A stretch of 64,000 nucleotides of DNA, taken from NCBI GenBank assembly GCA_019671005.1, contig CM033724.1, forward strand, positions 20,685,786-20,749,785, read 5' to 3'. Source of the DNA: Hibiscus mutabilis (lineage: Eukaryota > Streptophyta > Magnoliopsida > Malvales > Malvaceae). Both the position numbers and the translations under genes were made by a program. Below, piece by piece: positions 23,691-34,621 of the stretch (positions are counted from its first letter, which is position 1; the number at the start of each line of letters is the position of its first letter). Below the pieces are notes generated by a model. The model was not told where the DNA came from. It saw only the letters and a program-made list of their open reading frames with translations, and made no database searches.

Positions 23691-24178
23691 CATCCGACGT
23701 ATCTATGGGCTATGTGATCTGGATGCGGTCCAAAACCTATCCTTGGGCTACGTGATCAGGATATGAAAATACCACTTGGGGCCTTTGTGAGCTCGAGTAA
23801 CTCGAAGGGCTATGTGATCTTGAGTAACATGATGGCTAAGTGACCTCAGGAAAAGACTGGTTGTGGCTATTGTGATCCAAATATGTTTAGGACGTATCTG
23901 TGGCTATAGTGATCCAATATGATCCTAACCCGACGGCTATGTAATCTCGTGTAACTTGATGGCTGTGTGAGCACGGGAAAAATAGGTGGGCTTCGTTGGC
24001 TATTAGGGAATGTATGTATTTACGTTGTTGTATGGATGATAGATGTTGGCTATTTTAACCCTTCAGCTATGTGATCAGGGTAGGGTTGTTACTCGACATG
24101 TTGTGTGAGCTTGAGTAACTCGATAGGCTGTGTGATCTCGAGAATGAGCCAGATAACCCTTAGGCTATGTGATCAGGG
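23691..24178 (+). repeat. Hairpin array of LTR B with GGCTATGTGATC loop
   Basis: About eleven copies of a GGCTATGTGATC-like core. Six are flanked by complementary arms that differ from unit to unit: CATCC/GGATG (23691-23725), TATCCT/AGGATA (23738-23763), CTCGA/TTGAG (23801-23824), ACCCT/AGGGT (24058-24081), CTCGA/TCGAG (24119-24142) and CCCT/AGGG (24157-24178). The ATGTGA core is shared with the LTR C array. Confidence 0.75.
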
Positions 24179-24747
24179 CACGTGACGTAACTCAATGGTC
24201 GGTGGGACCTCGCGTATGGTAAGTATAGAGTAGGCTAGATTATGATCCTTAGATGTTGAGAAGCCTTTCTGTGCACTCTTGATTATATTATCATGCATGC
24301 TTGTTTTATGATATTCATGAATTGTGGTAGAGTATAAATGTACCACTGAGCTTTGTTAGCTCAGTGCGCGGAATTGTGGTTTTTCCGTGCGTAGGTTGAC
24401 AGGTTGCTTTTGGAGGAGCACATCGAGGAGGATTTCCCAGCACCGAGCTAGTTTCAGAGTACAATACTTGATGTTTAGTTTGGACTGTATGTATTCATAG
24501 GACCTTACCACAGTCGAGTCTGTATTTTATTTTGATTTACTATTATTTGGTCAAACGGTGCATTTTAATTCAAACTTATATTTTGTAAATCCTTTTAATC
24601 TCTTTATCTACGTGGATTTTTTTATGGTAATGGATTATTTCGAGAATTGCCAACTTGTGTTTTAAATGAGAAAATTTGATAGGCCGGTTTTGGGTGACCT
24701 AAATGTGATGCTCTGGATCCGGGACAAGATCGGGGTGTTACAATTAG

Positions 24748-24759
24748 TGGTATCAGAGC
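24748..24759 (+). other. Primer binding site of element B
   Basis: TGGTATCAGAGC, the standard match to initiator-Met tRNA, lies five bases after the LTR end. Confidence 0.85.
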
Positions 24760-24871
24760 TTAGTTTTAGTTAGTTCTAGGAAACCCGGGGTGGTATAGAG
24801 GTCGTGGTAAGGTTTCTAGTGAATACAAGTCCCTAAATTTAAGTGTACTTTATAAGACTGGGAGAATCCTG

Positions 24872-25500
24872 ATGTGCCACCTTGTTTGTTGTGTTTTAGA
24901 AAATGATCGATGGAAGGTGGAACCGGTAGTGGAGAGGCAAGTCACTTTTGTGACCTTACCTCTGCCCTCATTGCGTTTGGTGCAAGCTATCCCGAGGCAA
25001 GTTGAGGTGCCTCGCAAGAACCCTGTAGAGAGGCTTCATCGTTTTGGGCCTAAAAATTTTGAAGGCTTGGGTGAGGATGACCCGATCAAGGCTGGCCAGT
25101 GGTTGCGCGATACACAAAGAATTTTGAAACAGATAAAGGGAAGCCCAGAAGATGATCTTGATTGTATTGTTTCCCTTTTTAAGGGCAATACACATGAGTG
25201 GTGGGAGACCTTAGAGTTGGGTCTAAAGCTTGGACGACCGACATGGGATATCTTTGTGGATGAGTTTTGAAAGAAGTACATCAGTGAGATACATACAAAT
25301 GAGATGAGGGACCAGTTTCTGTATCTAGTTCAGGGAGATCAAACGGTGTTTTCTTATGAGCAAGAGTTTCTGTATTTGAGCCATTATGCTCCAGAGTTTG
25401 TTGCCACAGAAGAATTGAGGTGCAAGAGGTTTAAACAAGTCTTGAATGTTGACCTTTAGTTGCATGTGACAACAGGTCCGCTTGGGACATTCTCCAAGTT
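24872..25500 (+). pseudogene. Element B: gag (capsid) fragment
   Basis: An open segment of 132 codons (24872-25270) continues in the same frame past a stop at 25268-25270 and resembles gypsy gag: ERLHRFGPKNFEG, a WLRDTQRIL stretch, ALKG-type FKGNTHEWWETL, then FVDEF. After the stop it keeps the LVQGDQTVFSYEQEF and YAPEFV stretches to about 25500. Everything downstream (zinc knuckle, protease, pol) is missing because the sequence changes to the minus-strand Athila/Tat-like gag at about 25500. Confidence 0.8.
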
Positions 25501-25756
25501 AGCCGGTGGTAACATCACATTGTTGAGTGCATTTTCTTCATTGTTCACCACACCATTCCCTCTATTGCCTTGATTATTCATCTCTCAGAATCTTCTTTTT
25601 AACCTCCGCAAGGTTTTCACAATTTTTGGATCGTATGGTCACTGTCCACCACAGGATGGCTTTTGGTCATACATCGATAAAAACAAAAGGTAAAAATAGA
25701 AATAAAATTAAAAGAAAGGCAAGTAAAAATTTAAAAACAATCAATTCCGTTGCAAT
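25500..25756 (-). pseudogene. Element H: start of an Athila/Tat-like gag
   Basis: On the minus strand, downstream of the Asp-type primer site, a leader is followed by a short stretch (about 25610-25500) rich in Asn/Gln that resembles the gag start of element I (29718 onward). It ends where it meets the gag of element B. No open frame longer than this remains. Confidence 0.5.
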
Positions 25757-25773
25757 CCCCGGCAAATGCGCCA
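25757..25773 (-). other. Primer binding site of element H (tRNA-Asp type)
   Basis: On the minus strand TGGCGCATTTGCCGGGG, two bases off the TGGCGCCGTTGCCGGGG form at 29606. This is the primer site typical of Athila/Tat gypsy elements. Confidence 0.75.
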
Positions 25774-25781
25774 AAAACTTG

Positions 25782-27388
25782 TAGACTCTCTAAGTGAATA
25801 CTGGCAAAAGGGGCAGAAGATATGTATTGGAAAAGTATAAAACAGTTCCGAGATGAGTCTTTTGCGTGCAAGTATACACGGTCTGCAAGTAATACAATGG
25901 TTAAGCTGAGTATCAATCCCACGGAGTTTGACATGGAATTCAATTGCTTTGATTGCTACTTGTCTTGAGAAGAAGTTGTTTGTTTTGAAGTTGGTTTTGA
26001 AAATTATTGAAATAAAATAAAATAAATGAAAATAAAGTAAGACATTGGCAAGGAAGGTGCTTTAATGAATGATGGGAGTTGGCAATGAATGTCTGGTTTT
26101 CACGCTATTCATGACGTGCCAGCCTTTAATAACAACCTGTCTTGGCATTGTTTACCGAGCATATTCAAAATTAGCAAAGGCTCTCTCGATGGTCATTGCC
26201 CTAAATTGATCATGTAAAAACCTCTATAACTCTATATTGCATGCTTTTAAATAAACCAATTTGATTAAGATCCAATCTATACTCCTAAGGGGTAGATTTC
26301 ACTCCCGAAGTAAGTTTATCTACTTGAACAACTTCTCTCGAAGCTTCTCTCCTTAGTATTCAACAACTTGATCGTTGCCACCCCAAGTTTGTTAAGATAT
26401 TGAGGAGCAATAGGCCAACAGTGCCAGTTCTCGCTTGGCATAGTATTTAGGAAACAATAAAGTATGCTGAATAGATAAAACAATGCCAAAGGCATATTTA
26501 TTATTAAAAACTAAAACATGAAATAGTGTTCAACGTAAGACATCCCCCACCAACTATGAAATTAGTTCATGGTGAGGGACTTAACCAAAATACCAAAAAC
26601 GTTTCCCATGTACATCATCATTTAAAACAAAATAAAATAACTTGAAAGAGAAAATGGGCTAGAAGGGGTCTCTCGATGCAGCCCTTTAAGATCCAGGCTT
26701 TTCAGCCAAGCTGATTGAACCACCCATCCAAGGTGTAGGCGGTTGTCAATCGTTGCACACCAACTCCTCACTCCGATCATCTATCAATCAATCCCTTAAT
26801 ATCCTCCTTGGTTGGTGTTTAAATAGGCGTGCAAGGAAGTGTTATGATAAGCTCCTCATTTGAATTTTAAATGTTGAAGGGATAAGAGATAATCATCTTA
26901 TCCCAAATTGAATGAGAGCTGATCAGGTTAGTTCTGAGGTCATACTGCCGATGTTGTCTTGGCATCCAAGCTTGGCATGATTGCCAACCAATCTTGGCAC
27001 CATCTTATCTCCTATTTTTTCGGAGATTAATCCAATTGCTATATTTTCAGAGCTTGATCTTATCCTATTTTTTCGGGGTCCAACAGCCTCTTGGCATGGC
27101 ATCAAGTTCACTTCTCTGCCAACCGGTGCTTGTCATTGTTTGGTCCATCTGTGCCAACAACACTCGGCATTCTCTCTAGCATTCCTTCCTATGTTGCTTT
27201 TTGGGCCAAATACTATGCCAAACCTGCAAAATTGCCAACAAAACAACCCTTCACACTGGCATAGACATAATTCTAAACTTCTTATACTAATGCATGGTTT
27301 TAACATCCTAATGCAACTAAATGTACCTAAAAACAAGCAAAAGCATTGTAAGATTGGGATTAAAAACAGTACTTTTGGAGAGGTAACA
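25782..27388 (-). repeat. LTR H (minus-strand Athila/Tat-like 5' LTR)
   Basis: The right boundary is supported by comparison: read on the minus strand from 27388 it starts TGTTACCTCTCCAAAAGTAC, which matches the start of LTR I at 28136 (TGTTAAGTGTCTAAAAGTAC). The left boundary is just before the primer site. The LTR is full of TTGGCA/TGCCAA words that pair locally (for example TTGGCA-TGAT-TGCCAA at about 26969-26984). The 154-codon plus-strand ORF at 26981-27445 is antisense to this LTR and is not a gene. Confidence 0.7.
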
Positions 27389-28065
27389 ATAGGTCTTAAG
27401 GGATCGATACACGGGGTCGGATATGGCTTATTTATCCCAAATTAAAAACAGGGTACCGATACGAGTAGCACCGTATTGATACGCCCTTGAGGAAAATTCA
27501 TACTAGGATTGGTACGTGAAGAGGCGTATCGTTATGAGGCTTGGCTACTAGAATCCCCTGCTTTTGATTTTCATAATAGAGATTGATACTCGACCAGCCA
27601 TGTTGGTATGAGGTTATTCTAGAGACTCGTATTAATACGGTGCAAGCCTGTACCGGTACGAAGGCCGTTAATCTAGGTAATTTCTTGTTTCACTTTATAT
27701 TCTTTGCAATTTGGTCATTGTTTTGTGTATTGTTTGATTCATGATGATTTCGTGAACCAATCTTACTGTAATTTATCACAGAGGCATGAAATGAACTTAA
27801 TTAAATGATGGTAACATTAATTTGCAATTTGAATCTCTGTTTTTAAGAAATTATGTTTTGGTCCCTAAAGTGTTAAATCTTGCAAATGAATGCTTGAGTT
27901 GTCTTCCGTTGTTGCTCATCACACCTTAGGGTTAATAAGGCAATTAGGTAAGATAAAAAGGAAAAAATGGACCAGTTTAGGTTATTAGTTCAAGTTTGCT
28001 TCGGCAAACATAATGTGACTACCTTGATTTGTTCTAGGCGGCTAGGATAGGTAAAGAGGGTTACA
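27389..28065 (+). repeat. LTR G, 3' part only (same family as LTR D)
   Basis: Ends GAGGGTTACA at 28065, with a Met-type primer site at 28071. It matches the last part of LTR D (about 47230-48094): decamer array first, then the same tail phrases, such as TTGGTCCCTAA and the TTTGCTTCGGCAAAC stretch. Its 5' part is missing, cut at the LTR H boundary. Confidence 0.65.
27448..27662. repeat. GTAYCGRTAC decamer array in LTR G
   Basis: About eight copies, several with one mismatch, beginning GGTACCGATACG and ending near TACCGGTACG. The array corresponds to 47261-47676 in LTR D. Confidence 0.6.
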
Positions 28066-28070
28066 TTTGG

Positions 28071-28135
28071 TGGTATCAGAGCCAGATTTCAAAATTTTGG
28101 GAGGCAGTTGTTATTGTTGTGATGTTATTGATGGT
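28071..28135 (+). other. Primer binding site and short leader of element G
   Basis: TGGTATCAGAGC at 28071-28082 is followed by about 50 bp of leader. LTR I then begins, so nothing else of this gypsy element survives here. Confidence 0.7.
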
Positions 28136-29600
28136 TGTTAAGTGTCTAAAAGTACTATTTTATTCACCTTTTTTATTCATATTATTGCTAGACTTAGGCT
28201 CATATTAGTTGCATTATTAGCCATTCATGCATGTTTGCATAGTTTCCTTGGTGGACAAGCTTGATTTCATATTTTGCTTAATTTTGTGGAAAAAGGGTGC
28301 TGCCGATAGTTGTTTTGTGTGTGCATAATCACTTGCCTAATCACTTGAACCTAAGGGCAATACAAGAAGGACCAACCAAGTTGGCAAAGTGCATGAAGGA
28401 GATGTCGAGCTAGTTGCTAGGGCAATTGTCGATAAGGGATAAGATGATATGGCAGTCGAAATTGATGACTAGATAAGCCCAAGATGACGTGGAGCAAAGT
28501 TAAATCCCAAAAGAGTTTGATTTCCATGAAGAGGTCAAAGAGAAATTAAATCCCAAGAAGATAGGAGAAGATCTAAAAGGAATTTAAATATAATAAAGAA
28601 TTATATTCTTTTAAAGTATTTAATTCCAACTTAACTTCCTCCTCAAGAAAGTCTTTGACCTAGCCATCTCCTATTTAAAGGAGACCAAGCCATCAAACTG
28701 CAAGGGAGAGCAAAGGGGAGAGATTTCAACAAGGGCTTTCAACCGTTCTTCATATTTTTCTTTCTTGTTCGATTAGGTTTATGTTAGGGATTCTTTGTTT
28801 TGTGTTTCTTTGGAACCTAGCCATGAACTAAATCTATTTGGCTAAGGTTATTGTGTTTTGTGGTTGTGAGAAACAATTGGATTTTGTTTAGGTAATAAGA
28901 GTTTGCACTTTCAATTCAAGGTTTACTCATTCTTGGTTTTTATTCTTGTTTGTGAGTGAATTGGGAGAGGATCTCGTAACTCTATCTATTTATCTAATAT
29001 TGGGAGAGTTAGATTCAAGAAACGAATGAGTATGGTCTTTATTCAATCTATTGATGATGAAGATTAATCCGGCTTATGAATAAGTTAAGGATTTCAACGG
29101 CTAAGAGGAGCGCAAGATTGGTTGTTGTTCACCCTTGATTCACGCAGGGATGTATTGTCAAGGCATGAATAATTAGCTAGAGTTTCGACTTATAGATAAG
29201 AAGAAACCATTGAAGAACGCTCTGCCGAACCTTGAAGTTGCAAATAGTTGCCCAGGCAACCGTCGATTAGTTGCCAAGGCAACCCCGCTGTGCAAGTTGC
29301 CACGGCAACTAAGTTGCCATTGCACTCTTTTACCAAGACGATCCAATTGGCTATCACTCCTCAACTCACGATAACCTGGCCTATTCTCTCTCTTTTGATT
29401 ACATCTTCTTTTACTTTATTGCTTTCTAGTTTAGTTGTTAGTTAAAACTCCTACAATCGCCTATTTGTGTTTTTACTTTTTACAGTGCAAGAGACTATAT
29501 TCTTGAAGTGGCACCAATCCCTATGGAGACGATATCTTTTATACTATAACTTGCGACGTGTACACTTGCACAATTGCGGAGCACTTATTACGCACAACAA
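28136..29600 (+). repeat. LTR I (plus-strand Athila/Tat-like 5' LTR)
   Basis: About 1.46 kb, from a start shared with LTR H to just before a perfect Asp-type primer site at 29606. Near the 3' end (29245-29325) it has three close copies of GTTGCC-nn-GGCAAC. The pair H/I is a single family in opposite orientations separated by LTR G. Confidence 0.75.
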
Positions 29601-29605
29601 GTTTT

Positions 29606-29623
29606 TGGCGCCGTTGCCGGGGA
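29606..29623 (+). other. Primer binding site of element I (tRNA-Asp type)
   Basis: TGGCGCCGTTGCCGGGGA, the canonical Athila/Tat primer site, lies between the LTR I end and the gag start at 29718. Confidence 0.9.
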
Positions 29624-29717
29624 TTGGCAATAGCAACTTTGTTTTTATTTTCTTGCACTTTTTATTTTTATTGTTTAAAATTCGAAGGGTTAACAAGTTT
29701 TGGTTTAGCATTGATAC

Positions 29718-30192
29718 ATGGTTAGGGCGAGACCGATTACACCAGAATATCTCTTTGATCCAGAAACCGAACGAACCTTCCAAAGACTCAGACAAAGGTT
29801 AAGAGTAGCAATGTCTAATCAAGACAACAATATGAATCAGGATGTTCCAGCAGGAGGAGGAGTGATTTTTGTACGAAACAGAACTATTCGAGACTATCTA
29901 GAGGAAGATCTTGAAGGACTTAATCCAGGAGTTATCACACCTGAAATTGAAGCCGACCACTTTGAGTTGAAACCGGTGATGTTCAATATGACCAACACAA
30001 TTGGTCAATTTGGCGGCTCAGCAACTGAAGATGCACTACAAGATCTTAAATCTTTCCTCGAGATTTGCAACTCATTCAAAATACAAGGAGTCACCCAAGA
30101 TGTTTTACGGCTAAGATTATTCCCTTATTCACTGAGGGATAGGGCTAAAGCATGTTGAATAGTATTCTTGCCGGATCAATAGGATCTTGGAC
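29718..30192 (+). pseudogene. Element I: N-terminal gag of an Athila/Tat-like element
   Basis: Starts MVRARPITPE about 95 bp after the primer site. It keeps the family landmarks RTIRDYLEEDLEGLNPG, EIEADHFELKPVMF, QFGGSATED and FKIQGVTQDVLRLRLFPYSLRDRAKA. It stops at 30156-30158. Past a frameshift the next frame continues with LNS-LAGSIGSWT to about 30192, where LINE sequence takes over. Only the first third of a normal gag is present, so protease and pol were lost to the junction. Confidence 0.85.
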
Positions 30193-31420
30193 ATTCCAAA
30201 GAATCCGAACAAACAATAGCATTAAAATGTCCTATAATCTAAGGTTGATCAGTATTTAGAGCAAGACTTAGGAGGGCATTCCAAAGATACTTGCACTTAG
30301 AAGCCGATGGACTAGCATAAATTGTAGTAAAGAAAAGCCAAGAATCCGAAGCAAAACTTAAGATTTGACTATGAATAAATTGGTTGGAAACCTTCAGATC
30401 CCCCTACTAAAGCCATACGCTTTAATGCGAAAAGAATTCAGAAACCCAAACCTCTCAACAACCCTGTCAGCCTGAACTCCACTCACTAGAGGTTCTATTT
30501 ACGCCACAACATGAGGATGATATTGCCTCATAAAATCACAAAAACAACATTGAAATTCAGAGCTAGCCGCACCCTGATGGTTCTAGAAAAAATAATCATT
30601 AAAAAATAAATAAAAGGACCAGCCAACCTCACTGGCACGGTGCAACATTTTCTTTATCCAGATGCATAGAATCTGACTGCTCCAAGCTAACTTTTCCATT
30701 GCTACCCTCCTACGACAACACTCCCCCTAAGACACCCTTATTTGTGGGATTACCAGGGTCAATTATTGCAGATTGACGTTACGTGTCTGCCTTTAATGCT
30801 ACCTACTATGGCAGTGTTTGCACCCGCTCTGACAAAACTTGTTGAGGTGGAAACTGAAACTCTGTTTACTTTTTAATACTAAGTCCCTTTCATGAAGAGA
30901 CCCCCTGCGATTTCTTCGACCCACTACTCTTCCTACTCGTCTTATTAGTTCCTCTTATATTATCACCATCTTCGATAATTGTCAGCGTTGAAAGACTCCC
31001 TGTTTGAATGCTCTACTTATGCGTAGCAAGCACCGAAACCTATCCCTATCGTAATGGAACTACCTAATCCTGAACTGATGCCAATCCTGGGCTTAAAATC
31101 GAAGCCCTACCCCCCCTCAGTAGCCTTTTTAGCTCCACTAGAACCCTATTCTGACTATTTTCCCTATATTGTTGTGTACTCGGACTATTCTCTCGTACAG
31201 GCTGTCTCGGTTCCTCAGGAAAGTTATCCACTGGTACCACCTCATCCACTTCACTAGCAGTCTCCTACAGAACACTAAACCGTAAACCCTCACTCGCCTT
31301 ACCATTCATAGTTCTGTTAGTTTCGGTATCCATCGTCCTTCAACACTTTCTTCGTCTCGTATCATCTATCATCCATGACCCAAACATGATTTTTAAATCC
31401 CCTGAATCCCACTTAGGACT
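30193..31420 (-). pseudogene. LINE (L1-type) fragment: ORF1 tail and endonuclease
   Basis: The minus-strand translation in broken frames resembles plant L1 elements. At the right end is an ORF1 C-terminal stretch (a GSWMIDDTRRRK-like phrase near 31375; the 61-codon ORF 31064-31249). To the left is the start of an AP-type endonuclease (a VSGVQADRVVERFGF stretch near 30460), ending with a GHFNAIVCSD stretch near 30215 where L1 proteins have GDFNA, so the catalytic Asp reads His. Both ends are truncated and the RT is absent. It separates gag I from the leader of element A. Confidence 0.7.
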
Positions 31421-32760
31421 ATACCTCGAATCTATGAATTTTAAGAGTGTTCAAATTTAAGACTCTAGTACCAATTCTAATCTTTAAGTTATTATTTCTT
31501 GTAGATAATTGACTATGCCACTTTGTAGGAGTGTTAGACTTACTTTAGATAGAGATAGAGGTCGAGGCTGAGGTCAAGGTTGAGGTCGTGTTCTACTGCC
31601 GCTAGTGAACCTCTGCCTCATGTGGATCACACGGTTGACCATGAGAAGGTACAAAATCCTGAAGGAAACCCCTAGCCCGAGGGATAGTAGATTGTGAGTC
31701 AGCAGTCTGATGATGGAGACACATATGATCAGTAGCCACATGCTAATGACCTGCTTGATTCCGATGACAGTGAGATTGTTGAGCTAGATAATGCTTCTGT
31801 TAACCAAAAGTTATTGTGATATTTTTGTGACCAGTTAGAGGGTTTGAGGAAGCTTATATCTATTGTATTTTTGGGAGCCGAGATGAGAATCTTTGAGGGT
31901 GTGTCTGAGGAACACCTATTTGATGCTGAGTTATGTATGGAAAATCTGGAGAGGCTCTTTGAAGAGATAGAGTTCCTTGCTAGTAAGAAGTTGAGAGCTA
32001 TTGTTTCACTACTATATGGTGAAGCACAACATTGGTGGAAGGTTGAAAGAAGATTGTTAATAACTGATCAGATAACATATGAGACCTTCTGTCAGGCATT
32101 TCAAAGTCATTATGTGGGGGAACAATACCTAGCAGATTGTCGACAAGCATTTATAGATCTTAAGTAGGAGGATGTGACAATATCTACTTACAAGGTTTGG
32201 TTCATTGAGTTGTCTTAGTATGCACCTAGATTAGTGGAGACGAAAAAGGATAAATGTTGAGAGTTCCTAAAGGGTTTTCGTTTTACAATTTGGGAGAAGG
32301 TAGCTCCGTTCAAAGATAAGTTGTTCAATGATTTAGTTGACTGAGCCAAGATAGTAGAGAGAATATAAATACTCGAGAAGAGTCAGACAGTTAAGGAAAG
32401 AGATTGAGGCAAAAAAAAACAGTTTTGAGTGCTTAGTAGGGTTCAGTTAGTTATACCTGTAAGAGGGATATAGAGGAATCAAATCAGTAGGGTAGCCAAA
32501 GATCGAGATCGATGGTATCTACTACTAGTGGGGGTGGATTGACAGCTTCATGACCTTTGCATATATGCTTTTATTGTAATAAGAAGCATAGTGAAGAGTG
32601 TAGGAGATATACTGGTGCTTGTTTCAGATGTGGGTCCCGTGATCATTTTTTTAGTGCTTGTCCTCGTCTATCTACAACTTATTTTCTAACAAGTCATTTT
32701 TAGGCTTTCATTTTAACACCTAGTTCTGGTAGAGGGCAATGAAGATATGTTTTTTTCGGT
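31421..32760 (+). pseudogene. Element A: leader and gag with zinc knuckle
   Basis: The leader phrase at 31470-31514 matches that of element E (61080-61124), and a start codon at 31515 opens an Arg/Gly-rich start in the manner of E. The best open part is 31844-32167 (MRIFEGVSEEHLFDAE, GEAQHWWKVE, TYETFCQAFQSHY). A retroviral-type zinc-knuckle pair survives near 32563-32662 (CFYCNKKHSEEC, then CFRCGSRDHFFSAC). Several stops interrupt it. No 5' LTR or primer site is seen, because the 5' end is lost at the LINE junction. Confidence 0.8.
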
Positions 32761-32819
32761 ACAGTTGGTAAGGGTAGACCGGTTCAGAGTAATGGTCAGC
32801 TGCTTCTGATGTTAGATAA

Positions 32820-33341
32820 CCGGGTTTCGTATACTCTACCAGGGAACATAGAGATCATGATTAACCAGACTTCATAACGAGTACTTTCTCTATCTATTCT
32901 ATTTCTTATTTTGCTTTACTCTATAATGGTTCTACGCACTCATATGTGGCGAATGCAGTAACTGGTGGTTTGGAGATTTCGGTTGGTGAGACCAATTTTT
33001 TAGTAACAGTTCAGAGTCTCATAAGTAATTCAATTGATGTTAATAGAATCTACCGTAACTGTCCTTTTGAGATTCAAGGGGAAGTCTTTCCATCAAATCT
33101 GATGAAACTCTCATTCAATGAGTTTGACCTAATTCTCTGTATGGATTGCCTATCTGCTCACCGTGTTAATCTTGATTATAAGGAAAAAAAGGATTTCTTG
33201 AAAACATCTAATAATCGTGAGGTGATTCTTGTGGGAGAATGTAGAGGATTCTTATCTAATATGATATCAGCCCTTAAAGCTAAGAAGATGATCAAGAAGG
33301 GTTATATGGCTTATCTTGCGTATATTCTTGATATGAGGTAG
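32820..33341 (+). pseudogene. Element A: aspartic protease
   Basis: The segment 32946-33341 is open and carries the protease C-terminal half (LSFNEFDLILCMDCLSAHRV). The active-site turn, normally D-S/T-G, reads Y-N-G just upstream (about 32915-32925), so the catalytic Asp is lost. The same region in element E is at 62530-63000. Confidence 0.75.
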
Positions 33342-34130
33342 TCAGACTTTGGGATGGATAAGATCTGAGTTGTGAGAGACTTTCTAGATGTTTTTCCAGA
33401 AGAATTACCTAGTGTACCACCAAAGCATGATGAGGTTGAATTTGGCATTGAGGTTTATCCAAGTGCAACTTCTGTGTCTATGGCACCTTACCAGATAGCA
33501 CCGAAGGAGTTGAAAAAATTAAAGATTCAGTTGCAAGAATTGTTAGATAAGAGGCTTCATCTGACCAAGTGTTTCACCATAGGGAGCTCCTGTTCTTTTT
33601 GTCAAGAAGAAGGATGGGACACTTCAGCTATGCATTGATTATCGAAATCTGAACAAGTTAATGATAAAGAACAAGTATCCTCTCCCTCGTATTAATGATC
33701 ACTTCGATCAGTTTCAAGGTGTCAAGGTTTTCTCTAAGATAGACCTAAGATCTGGTTACTACCAACTCAAGGTTAAGGATTATGATGTCTTCAATACAAC
33801 TTTCCAAACACGTTACGACCATTACGAATTCCTCGTGATGCCCTTTGGATTGACTAATGCTCTTGCCGCATTTATGGACATGATGAATAGGGTGTTTCAA
33901 CCCTGCTTGGACCAATTTGTTGTGGTGTTTATTTATGACATTCTGGTCTATTCTAAATCTGAAGTCGAGCATGAGAAACATCTCAAAATTGTTTCACAGG
34001 CTTTAAGAAAGAAACAGTTGTATGTAAAATTCAGCAAATATGAATTCTGGCTCTATGAGGTTATGTTTTTAGGGCACATAGTTTCTGCTAAATGTATTTA
34101 GGTTAATCCGAAGAAAATTGAGGCTATTAT
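33342..34130 (+). pseudogene. Element A: reverse transcriptase
   Basis: Begins with the DVFPEELPSVPP linker at 33380. A frameshift near 33565-33580 breaks the FVKKKDG block, which resumes in another frame and runs open through 33661-34101 (YPLPRIND, FSKIDLRSGYYQLKV, YEFLVMPFGLTNA, FLGHIVSA). The metal-binding box reads F-I-Y-D at about 33930-33941, so the first of the two essential Asp residues is replaced by Tyr. A stop follows at 34099-34101. Gene order and sequence are those of gypsy pol. Confidence 0.85.
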
Positions 34131-34621
34131 GCGCTGAAAGCAACCCAAGAATATTCTTGAGATTCGCAGCTTCTTAGGCTTAGCTGGTTATTATCGGAGG
34201 TCTGTAAAGGGTTTTTTTAATCATTACAGCTCTATTGACTAAGCTTTTATGGAAGAATGTTCCTTTCGTATGGACTGAGACCCAACAATCTAGCTTTTAG
34301 AAACTGAAGGCAGTGTTAACTGAAGCACCAGTTCTAATTCAATCAAAGCATGTGAAGGCTTATATCGTTTATAGTGATGCTTCTCACACTGGTTTGGGAT
34401 GTGTGGCTTATGCATGATGGTAAGGTAGTGTCTTATGCATCTTGACAGCTAAAAACGCATGGGTGTAACTACCCTACACATGACCTTAAATTGGATACTG
34501 TGGTTTTTTCTCTCAAGATCTAGAGACACCATCTTTTCGGAAAGAACTGTTATATCTACACAGACCATAAGAGTCTAAAATATCTGCTCACCCAGAAAGA
34601 GTTTAGTCTGACATAGCATCG
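34131..34621 (+). pseudogene. Element A: RNase H
   Basis: Broken frames retain the SFLGLAGYYRR linker (about 34165), the YSDASHTGLGC start of RNase H with its first Asp (about 34370), and the IYTDHKSLKYL stretch (about 34555). Frameshifts near 34215 and 34405 disrupt it. Confidence 0.75.

Larger units (their letters stand above)
22016..24742 (+). repeat. LTR B (5' LTR of gypsy element B)
   Basis: A 2727-bp LTR beginning TGTAACGACCC and ending GGTGTTACA, followed after five bases by a perfect Met-tRNA primer site. Its start and leader resemble those of LTR C, so B and C are sister families. It cuts copia element 1; the 5 bp before it are ATATA, but no 3' partner is identifiable because the element is truncated. 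Two internal arrays are listed separately. Short ORFs over 22674-22982 are translations of the decamer array. Confidence 0.85.

Noticed and set aside
23691..24178. CRISPR-like array (regular short repeats with variable intervening sequence), also considered for 4860-5268 and 39144-39330
   Set aside because: The genome is a plant nuclear one, the variable parts are complementary stem arms and not unique spacers, and no cas genes exist.
26981..27445. Plus-strand ORF of 154 codons
   Set aside because: It is antisense to LTR H, runs across the LTR H/LTR G boundary, and shows no domain.
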